A stretch of 37,470 bases of DNA from Rhodospirillales bacterium. Its GTDB lineage: Bacteria > Pseudomonadota > Alphaproteobacteria > Rhodospirillales > JASLLZ01. Location of the stretch: positions 1-37,470 of the forward strand of contig JASLZL010000099.1 of the NCBI GenBank assembly GCA_030754885.1, in the 5' to 3' direction. The translations under genes were made by a program, and so were the position numbers. Below are positions 8,534 through 19,555 of this stretch, one piece after another. Within the stretch, counting starts at the first letter, position 1. Each line of letters begins with the position of its first letter. Below the pieces are notes generated by a model. The model did not search any database. It was given only the letters and a program-made list of their open reading frames with translations, and was not told where the DNA came from.

Positions 8534-9487
8534 ATGTCCGATCAGCCAGACACCGCTTTGAGTTTCGCCGTCATGGGGACAGGTGGCGTCGGCGGTTATT
8601 TTGGCGCCCGCTTGGCCAGCGCCGGCGCCAAGGTCGCCTTCATCGCCCGCGGGCCCCACCTGGAGGCCCTGCGCACCACCGGCCTCGGGATCAAGAGCGC
8701 CCTCGGCGACGTCCACGTCCACCCCATCGAAGCCACCGACGATCCCCGGTGCGTCGGTCCGGTCGACGTTGTTCTGTTCACCGTCAAGCTCTACGACACA
8801 GAGGCGGCGGCCGCCGCCATCGCGCCGATGATGGGCGACAACACCATCGTGCTGTCGCTGCAAAACGGCGTCGATGCCGAGGCTACCTTGGCCAGTCGGT
8901 TGGGCGACAAGCACATCATGGGTGGCGCGTCCTACATCTTCTCGGCCATCGAAGAACCAGGCGTGATCCGCCACACGGGACAGATGGCGCGCATCGTCTT
9001 CGGCGAACTCGGCGGCCAACCGAGCACCCGCGCCGAGGCCCTGTTCGGGGCCTTCAAGACGGCCGGCATCGAGGCGGTGCTGAGCCCCACGATCGACCTA
9101 GAGCTATGGCGCAAGTTTACCTTCCTCGCCTCGATAGCCGCCATCTGCGGCCAGGCACGGCAATCTCTCGGCCCTGTTCTCGCCAATGCCGACACCCGTC
9201 GGCGGCTCGCCGCCGCCATGGCAGAGGTGACGGCGGTGGCACGGGCCAAGGGCATTGCCCTGGACGAAGAGGTGGTCGAGGCCCACTTGGCATTCGCGGA
9301 TACCTTGGACAGCACCATGAAGCCGTCCCTACTTCAGGATCTGGAACGCGGCGCCCGGCTCGAGGTTGAGAACCTAAGCGGCACCGTGGTGCGATTTGGC
9401 GCTGAATTGGGAATTGCCGTACCCAATCACGCGGCTGCTTACGCGCATTTGAAAAATTACGCCGACGGCAAGCAACCTATTTCTTAA
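8534..9487 (+). CDS. 2-dehydropantoate 2-reductase family (PanE/ApbA)
   Basis: This encodes 317 residues. It begins with a Rossmann NADPH site, VMGTGGVGGYFGARLA, followed by VDVVLFTVKLYDTEAA and LSLQNGVDAE, all typical of ketopantoate reductases. The Lys in ELWRKFTFLASIAA corresponds to the catalytic lysine of the family. The C-terminal half is the all-helical substrate domain. Ketopantoate reduction in pantothenate and CoA synthesis is the canonical role, but many paralogues reduce other 2-oxo acids, and no panB or panC is nearby. The ribosome site before the ATG is weak. The last 11 bases overlap the end of the oppositely oriented thiD gene. Confidence 0.88.
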   Translation: MSDQPDTALSFAVMGTGGVGGYFGARLASAGAKVAFIARGPHLEALRTTGLGIKSALGDVHVHPIEATDDPRCVGPVDVVLFTVKLYDTEAAAAAIAPMMGDNTIVLSLQNGVDAEATLASRLGDKHIMGGASYIFSAIEEPGVIRHTGQMARIVFGELGGQPSTRAEALFGAFKTAGIEAVLSPTIDLELWRKFTFLASIAAICGQARQSLGPVLANADTRRRLAAAMAEVTAVARAKGIALDEEVVEAHLAFADTLDSTMKPSLLQDLERGARLEVENLSGTVVRFGAELGIAVPNHAAAYAHLKNYADGKQPIS

Positions 9488-10286
9488 CCGAAAACGGCGT
9501 TACCGGATGGGCATGGTTCAAGGGACCGTGGCCGTGGCCCAAACCGGGCGCTGTCTCTATGGCTCGGCGCACGTAATCGCGGGCGCGAGTGACGGCGTCG
9601 ATCATCCTCATGCCCTGGGCCAGACCGGCCGCGACTGCCGAGGCCAGGGTGCAACCGGTGCCGTGGGTGCTGGTGGTGGCGATGCGCGGCCCTTCGAAGG
9701 CCTGGACCCCGCCCTCGGCGAACAGAAGGTCGGTGAGCACCTCGCCTTCCAGATGCCCGCCCTTAAGCAAAACGGCGTCTGGGCCGAGGGCAAGCAGAGC
9801 GGTGCCAGCCCGTTTCATGGCGTCAACGTCGGCGATGGCGAGGCCGGTCAGGGCTTCGGCCTCGGGCAAATTGGGGGTAAGGATGGCGGCGCGGGGAACA
9901 ATGCGCTCCTTGAGGCTGTTCATCGCCTCGGGCGCCAGCAGGGCGGCGCCACCCTTGGCCACCATGACCGGATCGACAACCAACGGCACGCCGGCGGCCT
10001 CTGCATCGAGAACCGCCGCCACCGCCTCAATGACGTCGGGCCGGTGCAGCATGCCGAGCTTGATGCAATCGGCGCCGATGTCGCCCAGAACCACGCGCAT
10101 TTGTTGGGCGACGAATTCCGGCGGCACTTCGTGGATGGCGGAGACGCCTTCGGTGTTCTGCGCCGTCAGCGCCGTGACCGCCGTCATGGCGAAACCGCCG
10201 AGAACGGTGACGGTCTTGATGTCGGCCTGGATTCCGGCGCCGCCCCCTGAATCGGAACCGGCAACGATGAGAACCCGCCCCTGCAC
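9477..10286 (-). CDS. thiD: Hydroxymethylpyrimidine/phosphomethylpyrimidine kinase
   Basis: This encodes 269 residues from a GTG at 10286, chosen because GAAGAAGG lies eight bases upstream and the family N-terminus (RVLIVAGSDSGGGAGIQADIK) follows. ThiD phosphorylates HMP and HMP-P to HMP-PP, the pyrimidine half of thiamine. GSDSGGGAG binds the pyrimidine, and the ATP/anion-hole motif THGTGCTLASA lies near the C-terminus with its catalytic Cys. It follows glmM with a 4-base gap, so it is probably read from the glmM transcript. The partner thiE lies about 19 kb away in this window. I see no thiamine riboswitch in front of either gene. Confidence 0.95.
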   Translation of the reverse strand: MQGRVLIVAGSDSGGGAGIQADIKTVTVLGGFAMTAVTALTAQNTEGVSAIHEVPPEFVAQQMRVVLGDIGADCIKLGMLHRPDVIEAVAAVLDAEAAGVPLVVDPVMVAKGGAALLAPEAMNSLKERIVPRAAILTPNLPEAEALTGLAIADVDAMKRAGTALLALGPDAVLLKGGHLEGEVLTDLLFAEGGVQAFEGPRIATTSTHGTGCTLASAVAAGLAQGMRMIDAVTRARDYVRRAIETAPGLGHGHGPLNHAHPVTPFSVKK

Positions 10287-10290
10287 CGGC

Positions 10291-11637
10291 CTAACCTTCT
10301 TCGTTGGCGATGACGGCGGCGATGTCATCGACGACGGCGTTGATCAGCGCCGCGTCCTCGCCCTCCGCCATGACCCGGATAAGGGGTTCGGTGCCCGACT
10401 CGCGAACCAATAGCCGCCCCTTTGGACCCAAGCGTTCAGTGCCGGCGGAAATGGCGCCCTGTACCGCCTCGTCCTCAAGCGCCAGGCCACCATCGAGAGA
10501 GATGTTGCGCAGGAGCTGGGGCAATGGCTCGAATACGCGGCAGGTTTCGCTCGCCCGGCCGCCCGAAACGACAAGAGCGGCCAGCACCTGCAACGCCGCG
10601 ATAAGGCCGTCGCCGGTGGTGCCGTGATCACTGAGAATTATATGTCCCGATTGTTCGCCGCCTAAGTTGAAACCCTTTTCGCGCATGGACTCGACAACAT
10701 AACGGTCACCGACCTGGGTCCGTTCGAGTGTTAAACCGATCCCGTCCAGGTAGCGTTCCAAGCCCAAGTTGGACATCACCGTGGCGATCACGCCGCCGCC
10801 CCGAAGCCGACCCTCGGACGACCACCGGCCTGCGATCAGGCCCATGATCTGATCACCGTCCATCAGCGTCCCGCCCTCGTCGGCGATAAGGACCCGGTCG
10901 GCATCCCCGTCGAAGGCGATACCGAGGTCGGCCCCGTGGGCGACCACTTGGCTCTGCATGGTCTCGGTGGCGGTGGAGCCGCAATCTTTGTTGATGTTGA
11001 AGCCGTCGGGCTGCACGCCGACGGGAATAACCTCGGCGCCCAGTTCCCACAATACCTCGGGCGCCACTTTATAGGCGGCCCCGTTGGCGCAATCGACGAC
11101 GATCTTGAGACCCTCGAGCGTCAGCCCCCTGGGGAATGTCTGTTTGACGAATTCGGTATAGCGGCCCTGGGCATCATCAAGGCGCATGGCACGGCCCAAC
11201 TGGCCAGGGGGTGCGAGATGGGCTGCGACGCCGTTGTCGACATGAGCCTCAATCTCTCGCTCCACGGCGTCGGAAAGTTTGTGCCCGTCGGGCCCGAAGA
11301 GCTTGATGCCGTTGTCTTGGTAAGGATTGTGTGAGGCCGAGATCATGACGCCAAGATCGGCCCGAAGCGAGCGCGTCAACATGGCCACCGCCGGTGTCGG
11401 CATGGGACCGATCAAAATCACGTCCATGCCCATGGAGACGAAGCCGGCGGTCAAAGCCGGTTCGATCATGTAGCCCGAAAGGCGCGTGTCCTTGCCGATG
11501 ACGGCGCGGTGACGGTGATCGCCGCGCAGGAAATGCCGTGCCGCGGCCATGCCGACCCTGAGCGCCGTCTCGGCGGTCATGGGTTCCGCATTGGCAGTGC
11601 CGCGGATACCGTCGGTTCCAAAGAGCTTTCGGGTCAT
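10291..11637 (-). CDS. glmM: Phosphoglucosamine mutase
   Basis: This encodes 448 residues, the standard length. GlmM converts glucosamine-6-phosphate to glucosamine-1-phosphate on the path to UDP-GlcNAc, peptidoglycan and lipid A. The phosphoserine loop [15 protein letters not shown] carries the catalytic Ser at 102, [10 protein letters not shown] binds the metal, GGEQSGHI contacts the sugar, and [12 protein letters not shown] binds the phosphate. The ATG at 11637 is preceded by AGGGGA and starts with the family motif [11 protein letters not shown] long frame extends upstream to 12138 but overlaps folP and is not coding. It follows folP after 103 bases and leads into thiD. The order ftsH-folP-glmM matches many proteobacteria. 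Confidence 0.97.
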   Translation of the reverse strand: MTRKLFGTDGIRGTANAEPMTAETALRVGMAAARHFLRGDHRHRAVIGKDTRLSGYMIEPALTAGFVSMGMDVILIGPMPTPAVAMLTRSLRADLGVMISASHNPYQDNGIKLFGPDGHKLSDAVEREIEAHVDNGVAAHLAPPGQLGRAMRLDDAQGRYTEFVKQTFPRGLTLEGLKIVVDCANGAAYKVAPEVLWELGAEVIPVGVQPDGFNINKDCGSTATETMQSQVVAHGADLGIAFDGDADRVLIADEGGTLMDGDQIMGLIAGRWSSEGRLRGGGVIATVMSNLGLERYLDGIGLTLERTQVGDRYVVESMREKGFNLGGEQSGHIILSDHGTTGDGLIAALQVLAALVVSGGRASETCRVFEPLPQLLRNISLDGGLALEDEAVQGAISAGTERLGPKGRLLVRESGTEPLIRVMAEGEDAALINAVVDDIAAVIANEEG

Positions 11638-11740
11638 GACATTCCCCTGGGCATCCAGCTGGGGCCCGGGTCCCTTCTGGGCTGGATAATTCCTAAACCA
11701 GTTTGCCGCTGATGGGGGTAAAAAATTGTTACAAACGGTT

Positions 11741-12826
11741 TCACTCGACGGGCGACCCCCGGGCTTCGATCGCCTGCCACACGTCGAAGGCTTGGCGCGT
11801 CTCAGCGACGTCGTGAACGCGCACAATATGGACGCCTTGGGCAACGGCGTGGAGCGCCGCAGCAAGCGAGCCCGCGACCCGATCGCTAACAGGCTCGCCC
11901 TGAGCGAGGGCGGCGATGAAGCTCTTGCGCGATACCCCCAAGGCGACGGCGCAGCCGTGACCGTGAAGAAGCGACAGCCGGCCCAGAACCTCAGCATTGT
12001 GGGCCACTGTCTTACCAAAGCCGATACCCGGATCGATGGCGATGGCGGCGCGTGAAATGCCAGCGGCCAAGCAGGTTTCGACTCGTCGGCCCAACTCGTC
12101 GTAGATGTCGAGCACGGCGTGGTCGTAGTGCGGGTCATCTTGCATGGTTTGCGGCGCGCCTTGCATGTGCATGAGGATCACCGGCACCCCGCGATCTGCG
12201 ACCAAAGTCAGCGACCTTTCGTCGCCGCTCAAGGCGGTGACATCATTGACCGCGACGGCGCCGGCGTCCAAGGCTGCCTCCATGACCTGGGCGCGACGGC
12301 TGTCGATGGTGACCGTGTGGCCAGCGCCGGCCAGGGCACGCACCACTGGCACGACACGCGCCAGTTCCTCGTCCGCCGATACCGGGCGCGATCCGGGCCG
12401 CGTCGATTCGCCGCCGACATCCAAGATGTCGGCTCCGGCCACGGCCATGGCGCGGCCACGGGCTACGGCGGTGGCGGTATCGGGAGTCTCGCCGCCGTCG
12501 GAAAAGCTGTCAGGGGTGACGTTGATGATGCCCATGATCAGAGGACGGTCCAAGGCAAGACCGGCGAACGGCGGGCGGGGCACCGCCAACCGCTCGATCA
12601 GCACCGAGATGTGGTTTGCCAGCGCCTCACCTTCCGTGCGCGCCCAGTCAAGGACATCGTCCTTGGCACAACGCACTGTGAGCGCGCCGCCCGGCCGGCG
12701 GATCAAGACCTCGCATTGTTGGAAACGGTCGGGCGCGCCCAGGGGGCGCAAATAAACCGTTGTTGCCGCGTCCTCGCCCTTACGCAGGAAACCCCGCGGC
12801 AAAGCGGGGATTTCAGGCCCTGGCAT
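11741..12826 (-). CDS. folP: Dihydropteroate synthase
   Basis: This encodes 361 residues from the ATG at 12826 (GGAAAG about 11 bases upstream). FolP joins DHPP and p-aminobenzoate to make dihydropteroate and is the sulfonamide target. The TIM-barrel motifs are all present: [52 protein letters not shown] and a final RVHDVAET. About 90 residues precede the barrel and are not part of the core enzyme; similar extensions occur in alphaproteobacterial FolP, and its function is unclear. It starts 25 bases after ftsH and is likely in the same transcript. Confidence 0.95.
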   Translation of the reverse strand: MPGPEIPALPRGFLRKGEDAATTVYLRPLGAPDRFQQCEVLIRRPGGALTVRCAKDDVLDWARTEGEALANHISVLIERLAVPRPPFAGLALDRPLIMGIINVTPDSFSDGGETPDTATAVARGRAMAVAGADILDVGGESTRPGSRPVSADEELARVVPVVRALAGAGHTVTIDSRRAQVMEAALDAGAVAVNDVTALSGDERSLTLVADRGVPVILMHMQGAPQTMQDDPHYDHAVLDIYDELGRRVETCLAAGISRAAIAIDPGIGFGKTVAHNAEVLGRLSLLHGHGCAVALGVSRKSFIAALAQGEPVSDRVAGSLAAALHAVAQGVHIVRVHDVAETRQAFDVWQAIEARGSPVE

Positions 12827-12851
12827 CGTAGCCGGCTTTCCGGGTTGGCGC

Positions 12852-14780
<1,929 letters not shown>

Positions 14781-14849
14781 GAGATAATCCTTTCGTTCGC
14801 AACGGACGGATGGATCGAGCCACGACCCTGATCCAACCTTCCTTCTAAA

Positions 14850-14878
14850 GAAATAGTACGCCGGCAACGAGACGCAAG
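14850..14878 (-). promoter_or_regulatory. Candidate RpoH (sigma-32) promoter of ftsH
   Basis: On the minus strand CTTG (14878-14875), an 18-base spacer and CTATTTC (14856-14850) fit the alphaproteobacterial sigma-32 pattern (CTTG, about 17-18 bases, CYTATNT). It sits 70 bases upstream of the ftsH GTG in the tilS-ftsH gap. ftsH is a classic heat-shock gene, which supports the reading. The same bases could serve as a weak sigma-70 site (TTGCGT, 16, TATTTC). Confidence 0.42.
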
Positions 14879-14894
14879 AAAAAAGCTGGCCCGA

Positions 14895-16238
14895 TCAGGC
14901 AACTAAAAATCCTCCGGGTGAGAGTGAGTGCCTGGGATGGAAGGCGACATGTCCAATCTCATCGGCGGTCCCGCCCTCTCCTTCGCGCCGGTAGCCGATA
15001 TGGGGAACGGCCCTAATTCCCGCCTTATCGGCCACGGTCGGCAGGGTCGGGCGGACGGCAGCAGGTACGGGGTTTTGTCTGAGATCGGGCCGGTGGCCGA
15101 CGACTTCCGCCCAGCCGTGGCGGCCCAGGCGCTCCAATCGAGCGGCAGAGCGGACGGCAATTTGGAAACGCCCATCCCACAGCACCTCGGTTCCCGGCCG
15201 GACGTCGAGCGGCAGGGGCGGATCGCGAGTCTCTCGGCACACCAACAATTTCCCCACCGCTCCGCCTGCCGCCAAAATACGACAACCACCAAGTGTCGCC
15301 CCCCGCCGCAGGCGCCCGTCGAGGAGACGCCCGTGAAGGCGGAGCAAGCGGTCGCGTCGTGGCCCATAATCCCGACCACCGATGCACAGCACGATACGGG
15401 ACAAGGCGGCGAGCGAAATCTCAACCGGGGCGGTGGCGAGAGTTCCGTCAATGACGGCGTAGCCAGCCGGATAGACTACGCAACAACGGGCCAACAAGGC
15501 CGACACCGCTGCCTCGCGCAGCATGCGCCGCCGACCGCGGCGCCCGGCCTCGGCGGCCCAGCCAGCCGACCGCCGTCCACTCTTTCGGGCAACGGCAAGA
15601 TCGGCGCGCACCCGCACCCGTGCAAATGCGGGATCGTGATTGGAGGGATCTTCGAGCCAGGGCTGCCCCAACGCCTTAAGGGTCGCTGTCAGGCGCGACC
15701 GGGGCACAGCGAGAAGCGGGCGCAACAAGCGTACGTCCGGCGTCTCGACCACCGCCGCCATACACGCCAATCCGTCCTCGCCACTGCCACGGGCAAGGCG
15801 CATGAGATAGGTTTCCGCCTGATCGTCCTGGTGATGGGCGACCACGAGATGGAGGATGCCGGCATCCCGGCACCACGCCGTCATCAGGTCATAGCGGGCG
15901 CGCCGCGCCGCCGCCTGGATCCCGGTCGTCGGCTTGGTACCGGGCCAGGTCAACAGGTGATGATCGATGCCGCGTTCCCGTAACCAGGCGCCGACCCGGC
16001 CCGCGTCCGCCGCCGAATTTGGCCTCAGTCCGTGGTCCACAGTCAGCGCCGTTACCTGACCGCCCAGGCGTCGCGCCCAAGTGTCGGCGAGTATGACGAG
16101 GGCCATGCTGTCACGTCCCCCGGAGACGGCGATACACAGACGCGGCGCCGTCTCGAAGGGGCCGATGGCCTCCATCAGATGGGAGAATTCGGCCTCAGCA
16201 AGGAGCGGCGGCAATTCGGAGGACCGGCGAAAGCTCAC
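14895..16238 (-). CDS. tilS: tRNA(Ile)-lysidine synthase
   Basis: This encodes 447 residues. TilS attaches lysine to C34 of the CAU anticodon tRNA(Ile), changing both its codon reading and charging. The N-terminal PP-loop motif SGGRDS is at 39-44, followed by TVDHGLRPNS and AHHQDDQAET, all diagnostic. The C-terminal half is weakly conserved, as is usual outside the catalytic domain, and unusually Arg-rich at about 215-240. The GTG at 16238 overlaps the cpoB stop as GTGA (16235-16238), so start and coupling are secure. Placement between cpoB and ftsH is common in alphaproteobacteria. Confidence 0.95.
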   Translation of the reverse strand: MSFRRSSELPPLLAEAEFSHLMEAIGPFETAPRLCIAVSGGRDSMALVILADTWARRLGGQVTALTVDHGLRPNSAADAGRVGAWLRERGIDHHLLTWPGTKPTTGIQAAARRARYDLMTAWCRDAGILHLVVAHHQDDQAETYLMRLARGSGEDGLACMAAVVETPDVRLLRPLLAVPRSRLTATLKALGQPWLEDPSNHDPAFARVRVRADLAVARKSGRRSAGWAAEAGRRGRRRMLREAAVSALLARCCVVYPAGYAVIDGTLATAPVEISLAALSRIVLCIGGRDYGPRRDRLLRLHGRLLDGRLRRGATLGGCRILAAGGAVGKLLVCRETRDPPLPLDVRPGTEVLWDGRFQIAVRSAARLERLGRHGWAEVVGHRPDLRQNPVPAAVRPTLPTVADKAGIRAVPHIGYRREGEGGTADEIGHVAFHPRHSLSPGGFLVA

Positions 16239-17263
16239 GGGCAGCCGCTGCGCTGGCGTTGGCGCACGGCCTCGTCCTTGATGTGGCGTTCCGCGTCGGG
16301 AAAGACCTTGTCCAATTCAGCCAAAGTGAAGCACGCCGCCTCTCGCTTTTCCGAACTGGCCAGTGACATGGCAAGCTTGAGCAGGTTGTCCGCCGCCTTG
16401 GCGCCGTCCTGGTACTTTTTGTAGCCCTCGGCGAAGACTTTGGCGGCGGCCGAGAAGTCCTGACGCACGTAAAAGGTCTCTCCCAGCCAGTACTGGGCGT
16501 TGGACGCCAAGGCATCGTTTGGATGAGCATCGAGGAAGGCTCGCAATACAGTCTCGGCCTGATCGAATTCCTGCTCGAACAACAATTTGATGGCGAAGTC
16601 GTACTGTTCTTTAGGCGTACCCTTGGGCAAGGCGGGGATGGTGGCGGCCTCGACGGTAGCCGGAGCAGGCGGTGCCTCGGTGCCCGGCGGTACAGCAAGG
16701 CGATCGAGATCGGATTGGGGAATCGTCCCCAAGGATTGTGGTGCCGTTGCAAAACCCTGGCCGGAATCGGGCCGTATCGTCTGGACGGGGGACGTGGACG
16801 GAGCCCGGGAAACCAAAGGCGCGCCCGGGGTGGTGGGCTGCGCCGCCTGAGCCGCCGCCGCCTTTTCCAAAGCCCCCAGGCGAAAATCCACATCTCCGAC
16901 CAATTTATTCAACCGATCATCGACCTGATCAATGCGATGGGACAAGGTTTCTGCCAAGCCGGTCAAGTCGCGCAATTCCTCATCGAAGGCACCCAGACGC
17001 GCGTCGATGCGCGCCACGGCGGATCCGCCCGATGGTTCCACGGCCCCACCGACACCAGGCGCCGGCAGAGGCGCATTTCCGCCCCGGGCCAGTTGTACGT
17101 TGAGGGTGCGGATATCTCTTTCAAGCCGGTCGATGCGGTCGAGAAGCTGGCGCAGATCGACATTCTGGGCAGCGGCTTGAGCAGCGCCGAGAAAAACGAT
17201 CAGCGCGAGTACCGATAGTGCCCTGAGGGCACCCCCGGAGCGACTGGCTCTCGCCGAAATCAT
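16235..17263 (-). CDS. cpoB: Cell division coordinator CpoB (Tol-Pal system protein YbgF)
   Basis: This encodes 342 residues from the ATG at 17263. CpoB is a periplasmic protein that links Tol-Pal-driven outer membrane constriction with septal peptidoglycan synthesis. A Sec signal peptide (core ALSVLALIVFLG, cleavage near AAA-QN at about 32) precedes a coiled coil (DLRQLLDRIDRLERDIRTL), a second predicted coil up to about residue 115, a Pro-rich linker, and C-terminal TPR repeats (KEQYDFAIKLLFEQEFDQAE, NAQYWLGETFYVRQDFSAA). Two further in-frame ATGs at 17287 and 17305 would lengthen the signal; none has a strong ribosome site, so the start is uncertain. It lies between pal and tilS and overlaps tilS by four bases. 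Confidence 0.93.
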   Translation of the reverse strand: MISARASRSGGALRALSVLALIVFLGAAQAAAQNVDLRQLLDRIDRLERDIRTLNVQLARGGNAPLPAPGVGGAVEPSGGSAVARIDARLGAFDEELRDLTGLAETLSHRIDQVDDRLNKLVGDVDFRLGALEKAAAAQAAQPTTPGAPLVSRAPSTSPVQTIRPDSGQGFATAPQSLGTIPQSDLDRLAVPPGTEAPPAPATVEAATIPALPKGTPKEQYDFAIKLLFEQEFDQAETVLRAFLDAHPNDALASNAQYWLGETFYVRQDFSAAAKVFAEGYKKYQDGAKAADNLLKLAMSLASSEKREAACFTLAELDKVFPDAERHIKDEAVRQRQRSGCP

Positions 17264-17438
17264 GATTGCACCGTCTTGCCCTGTCATCGGACCGTCAAAT
17301 GTCATGGAATGCCCGCAACCGTTTTACCACGGGCGTCATCCTGAACCACATTTTAGGCAAAATTAGGGCGCCTGCCCATCCCCCGTCGGAGGGAGAAAGA
17401 CAAGCGCCCTGCATTGTTCGATCCGAGGTCAGTCGGAA

Positions 17439-17984
17439 TTAGCTGCCCGGCGAGCCGCCAGTTACCGTGGTCACGCCGCGTCGGTTCTGCCCCCAGGCCT
17501 GCTCGTTCGACCCCAAGGCCACCGGCCGTTCCTTGCCGTATGAGATAGTCGTGACGCGGCCCGCGCCGATTCCCAAGGTTATCAGGTAATCCTTGACTGA
17601 ATTGGCCCGACGTTCTCCAAGCGCCAAGTTGTATTCGCGGGTGCCCCGTTCGTCGGCATGCCCCTCAACGCGCACGGTCACGGATGAATACCGCTTCAGC
17701 CAAGCAGCCTGCTTAGCCAGCGTGGCGCGGGCGTCCGGTGCCAGGTTGTATTTGTCCAATGCAAAAAAGACACGGTCGCCTACATTGGCCACCAAGTCCT
17801 CTTGGCTACCTGCGGCCGGGCCCGCTTTCATGGGTGCGGCGCCGGGCTTACTATACGTTCCCCAGTTATGCACCACAGGTTTCACCGCGCCGGCACCGCT
17901 GGCGGCGGCGCTTTCTTCCGGAGCGGTTTCGCACGCGGCGACCAAGGCGACGCTCGCGATCAGGGCTAGGATGTTCAAACGCAT
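17439..17984 (-). CDS. pal: Peptidoglycan-associated lipoprotein Pal
   Basis: This encodes 181 residues. Pal is the outer-membrane anchor of the Tol-Pal complex and binds peptidoglycan through its OmpA domain. The signal ends in the lipobox LVAAC (Cys about 18), a low-complexity Ala/Gly/Pro linker follows, and the C-terminal domain carries VEGHADERGTREYNLALGE and RRANSVKDYL, including the Asp and Arg that hold diaminopimelate. The last residues (TTVTGGSPGS) form a short extra tail. A strong site AAAGGAGA precedes the ATG. Unlike the rest of tolQRAB, pal is separated from tolB by 221 bases that hold two candidate promoters. Confidence 0.97.
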   Translation of the reverse strand: MRLNILALIASVALVAACETAPEESAAASGAGAVKPVVHNWGTYSKPGAAPMKAGPAAGSQEDLVANVGDRVFFALDKYNLAPDARATLAKQAAWLKRYSSVTVRVEGHADERGTREYNLALGERRANSVKDYLITLGIGAGRVTTISYGKERPVALGSNEQAWGQNRRGVTTVTGGSPGS

Positions 17985-18092
17985 ATTTCGTATCTCCTTT
18001 GCCGGAGTATTTCTCGTGATAAGGACAGCGAGGCGATCGGCCGACGCTATTTCAAATTATTCCTGGAACAGCAACCCCGCTCAACCAACGTC

Positions 18093-18121
18093 GAAATAAG
18101 GTCACCACCAGAATATGTCAA
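18093..18121 (-). promoter_or_regulatory. Candidate promoter P1 of pal
   Basis: On the minus strand a perfect TTGACA (18121-18116), a 17-base spacer and TATTTC (18098-18093) lie about 110 bases upstream of the pal ATG. The -35 is ideal; the -10 is moderate. Confidence 0.42.
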
Positions 18122-18139
18122 TAACCACTTGGATTCGCG

Positions 18140-18168
18140 ACTATATTATGGGTTCTCCCAGGAATCAA
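18140..18168 (-). promoter_or_regulatory. Candidate promoter P2 of pal
   Basis: On the minus strand TTGATT (18168-18163), a 17-base spacer and TATAGT (18145-18140) form a good sigma-70 match just downstream of the tolB stop. Together with the site at 18093 it suggests that pal-cpoB is transcribed independently of tolB. Confidence 0.45.
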
Positions 18169-18205
18169 GGGAAACACGCCACCCCAAAGGCGACGTCCAA
18201 ATTCT

Positions 18206-19555
18206 TTACGGGCTGAGAGGCGACCAGGCCGGGTCGGAGGCATCAAGCGGCGTTACAATTTCCCGTTCGTTTTCGCCTGTCAGGTCGATGGAAAAGAGGC
18301 GCGAGCGCCCCCCCTTGCCTTTCGCATCTGACGGTTCTTGGCGGAAATACATGAGGACGCGGCCGTTGGGCGCCCAGGTCGGTCCCTCGACTAAAAACCC
18401 TTCGGCAAGCTGCCTCTCGCCGCTGCCATCGGGGCGCATGATCCCTATGTAGAAGCGCCCGCCCCGGATCTTGGTATAGGCGATAAGATCGCCGCGGGGT
18501 GACCAGGTGGGCGTGGCGTAGCGACCTTTGCCGTAACTGATGCGGCGCACGTTGCCGCCGCTCGAATCCATAACATAGAGTTGCTGGCTGCCGCCCCTGT
18601 CGGAGTTGAAGACGATTTGGCGCGCATCGGGCGCGTAACTTGGCGAGGTGTCGATGGCCGAGTGAGACGTCAGCCGTTTTACGGCGCGGGTGCTGAGGTC
18701 CATGGCATAAATCTCTGAGTTGCCGTCCTTGGCCATGCTCATGATGACCCGCTTGCCGTCGGGCGAGAATCGCGGGGCAAAGGTCATGCCTTTGAACTCG
18801 CCTAGAATTTCATGTCGGGCGGTATCGATGTTGAAAAGGTAAACTCGGGGCGTGTCGCGGAAGTAAGACAGATACGTGATTTCTTGGAGGGTCGGCGAGA
18901 AGCGCGGCGTCAAAACCAGGTTGTGTCCCTCAGTCAAAAATTTATGGTTCTCGCCGTCTTGGTCCATGATCGCGAGGCGCTTGACGCGGCGGTTGGAAGC
19001 ACCACGCTCGGCGATATAGACGATGCGGGTATCGAAGTAGCCGTCCTCGCCGGTAATCCGCTTGTAAACTGCATCGGCGATAAGATGAGCGACGCGCCGC
19101 CAGCCGGCCTTCTCTGCGGTATAGGCGAGTCCCTCCATCTGTTGCTCGGCAAATACGTCCCACAGGCGGAATTGAACGCGCAGCCGGCCGTCCTCGACAA
19201 CCTGGGCCTGGCCCTGGATCAGGGCCTGGGCATTGATCACCCGCCAGGAACCGAACCGGGGTAAAGTATTCAACGATTTCGCGGTCTGGATGAAAGCTTG
19301 GTGGTCGATCGAACGAAACAGGCCGGAGCGTTCCAGGTCGGCCGAGATGACACCCGATATATCTTGACCGAAGCGGGTTTCATCAGGTGTCGTGCCGAGG
19401 AAGTTCGTGACCGCGATAGGCAGCGGTTCCACCGTTCCCTGCGTAATGTCGATCCTAAGCTCGGCGGCCGTCGGCGCCACGACGCCGACCACCAAGATGA
19501 GAGCGAGGACCGAGGCCCAGGACAGGGGCCTTCGGGGCCAGGTTTTCGATCTCAT
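18206..19555 (-). CDS. tolB: Tol-Pal system beta-propeller protein TolB
   Basis: This encodes 449 residues. TolB is the periplasmic component that shuttles between Pal and TolA. A Sec signal peptide (core [15 protein letters not shown], cleavage near TAA-E) is followed by the TolB N-terminal domain (about 35-170: [19 protein letters not shown]) and a six-bladed propeller with repeated blades such as [50 protein letters not shown] and [15 protein letters not shown]. The ATG overlaps the tolA stop as ATGA (19552-19555), so the two are coupled. Length and order match other alphaproteobacteria. Confidence 0.97.
   Translation of the reverse strand: MRSKTWPRRPLSWASVLALILVVGVVAPTAAELRIDITQGTVEPLPIAVTNFLGTTPDETRFGQDISGVISADLERSGLFRSIDHQAFIQTAKSLNTLPRFGSWRVINAQALIQGQAQVVEDGRLRVQFRLWDVFAEQQMEGLAYTAEKAGWRRVAHLIADAVYKRITGEDGYFDTRIVYIAERGASNRRVKRLAIMDQDGENHKFLTEGHNLVLTPRFSPTLQEITYLSYFRDTPRVYLFNIDTARHEILGEFKGMTFAPRFSPDGKRVIMSMAKDGNSEIYAMDLSTRAVKRLTSHSAIDTSPSYAPDARQIVFNSDRGGSQQLYVMDSSGGNVRRISYGKGRYATPTWSPRGDLIAYTKIRGGRFYIGIMRPDGSGERQLAEGFLVEGPTWAPNGRVLMYFRQEPSDAKGKGGRSRLFSIDLTGENEREIVTPLDASDPAWSPLSP

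Noticed and set aside
9477-10328. Thiamine riboswitch before thiD or thiE
   Set aside because: No thi-box-like conserved sequence is seen upstream of either gene; both sit behind other genes with short gaps.
11638-12138. Long N-terminal extension of glmM
   Set aside because: It overlaps folP in another frame; the GlmM N-terminus and a good ribosome site fix the start at 11637.
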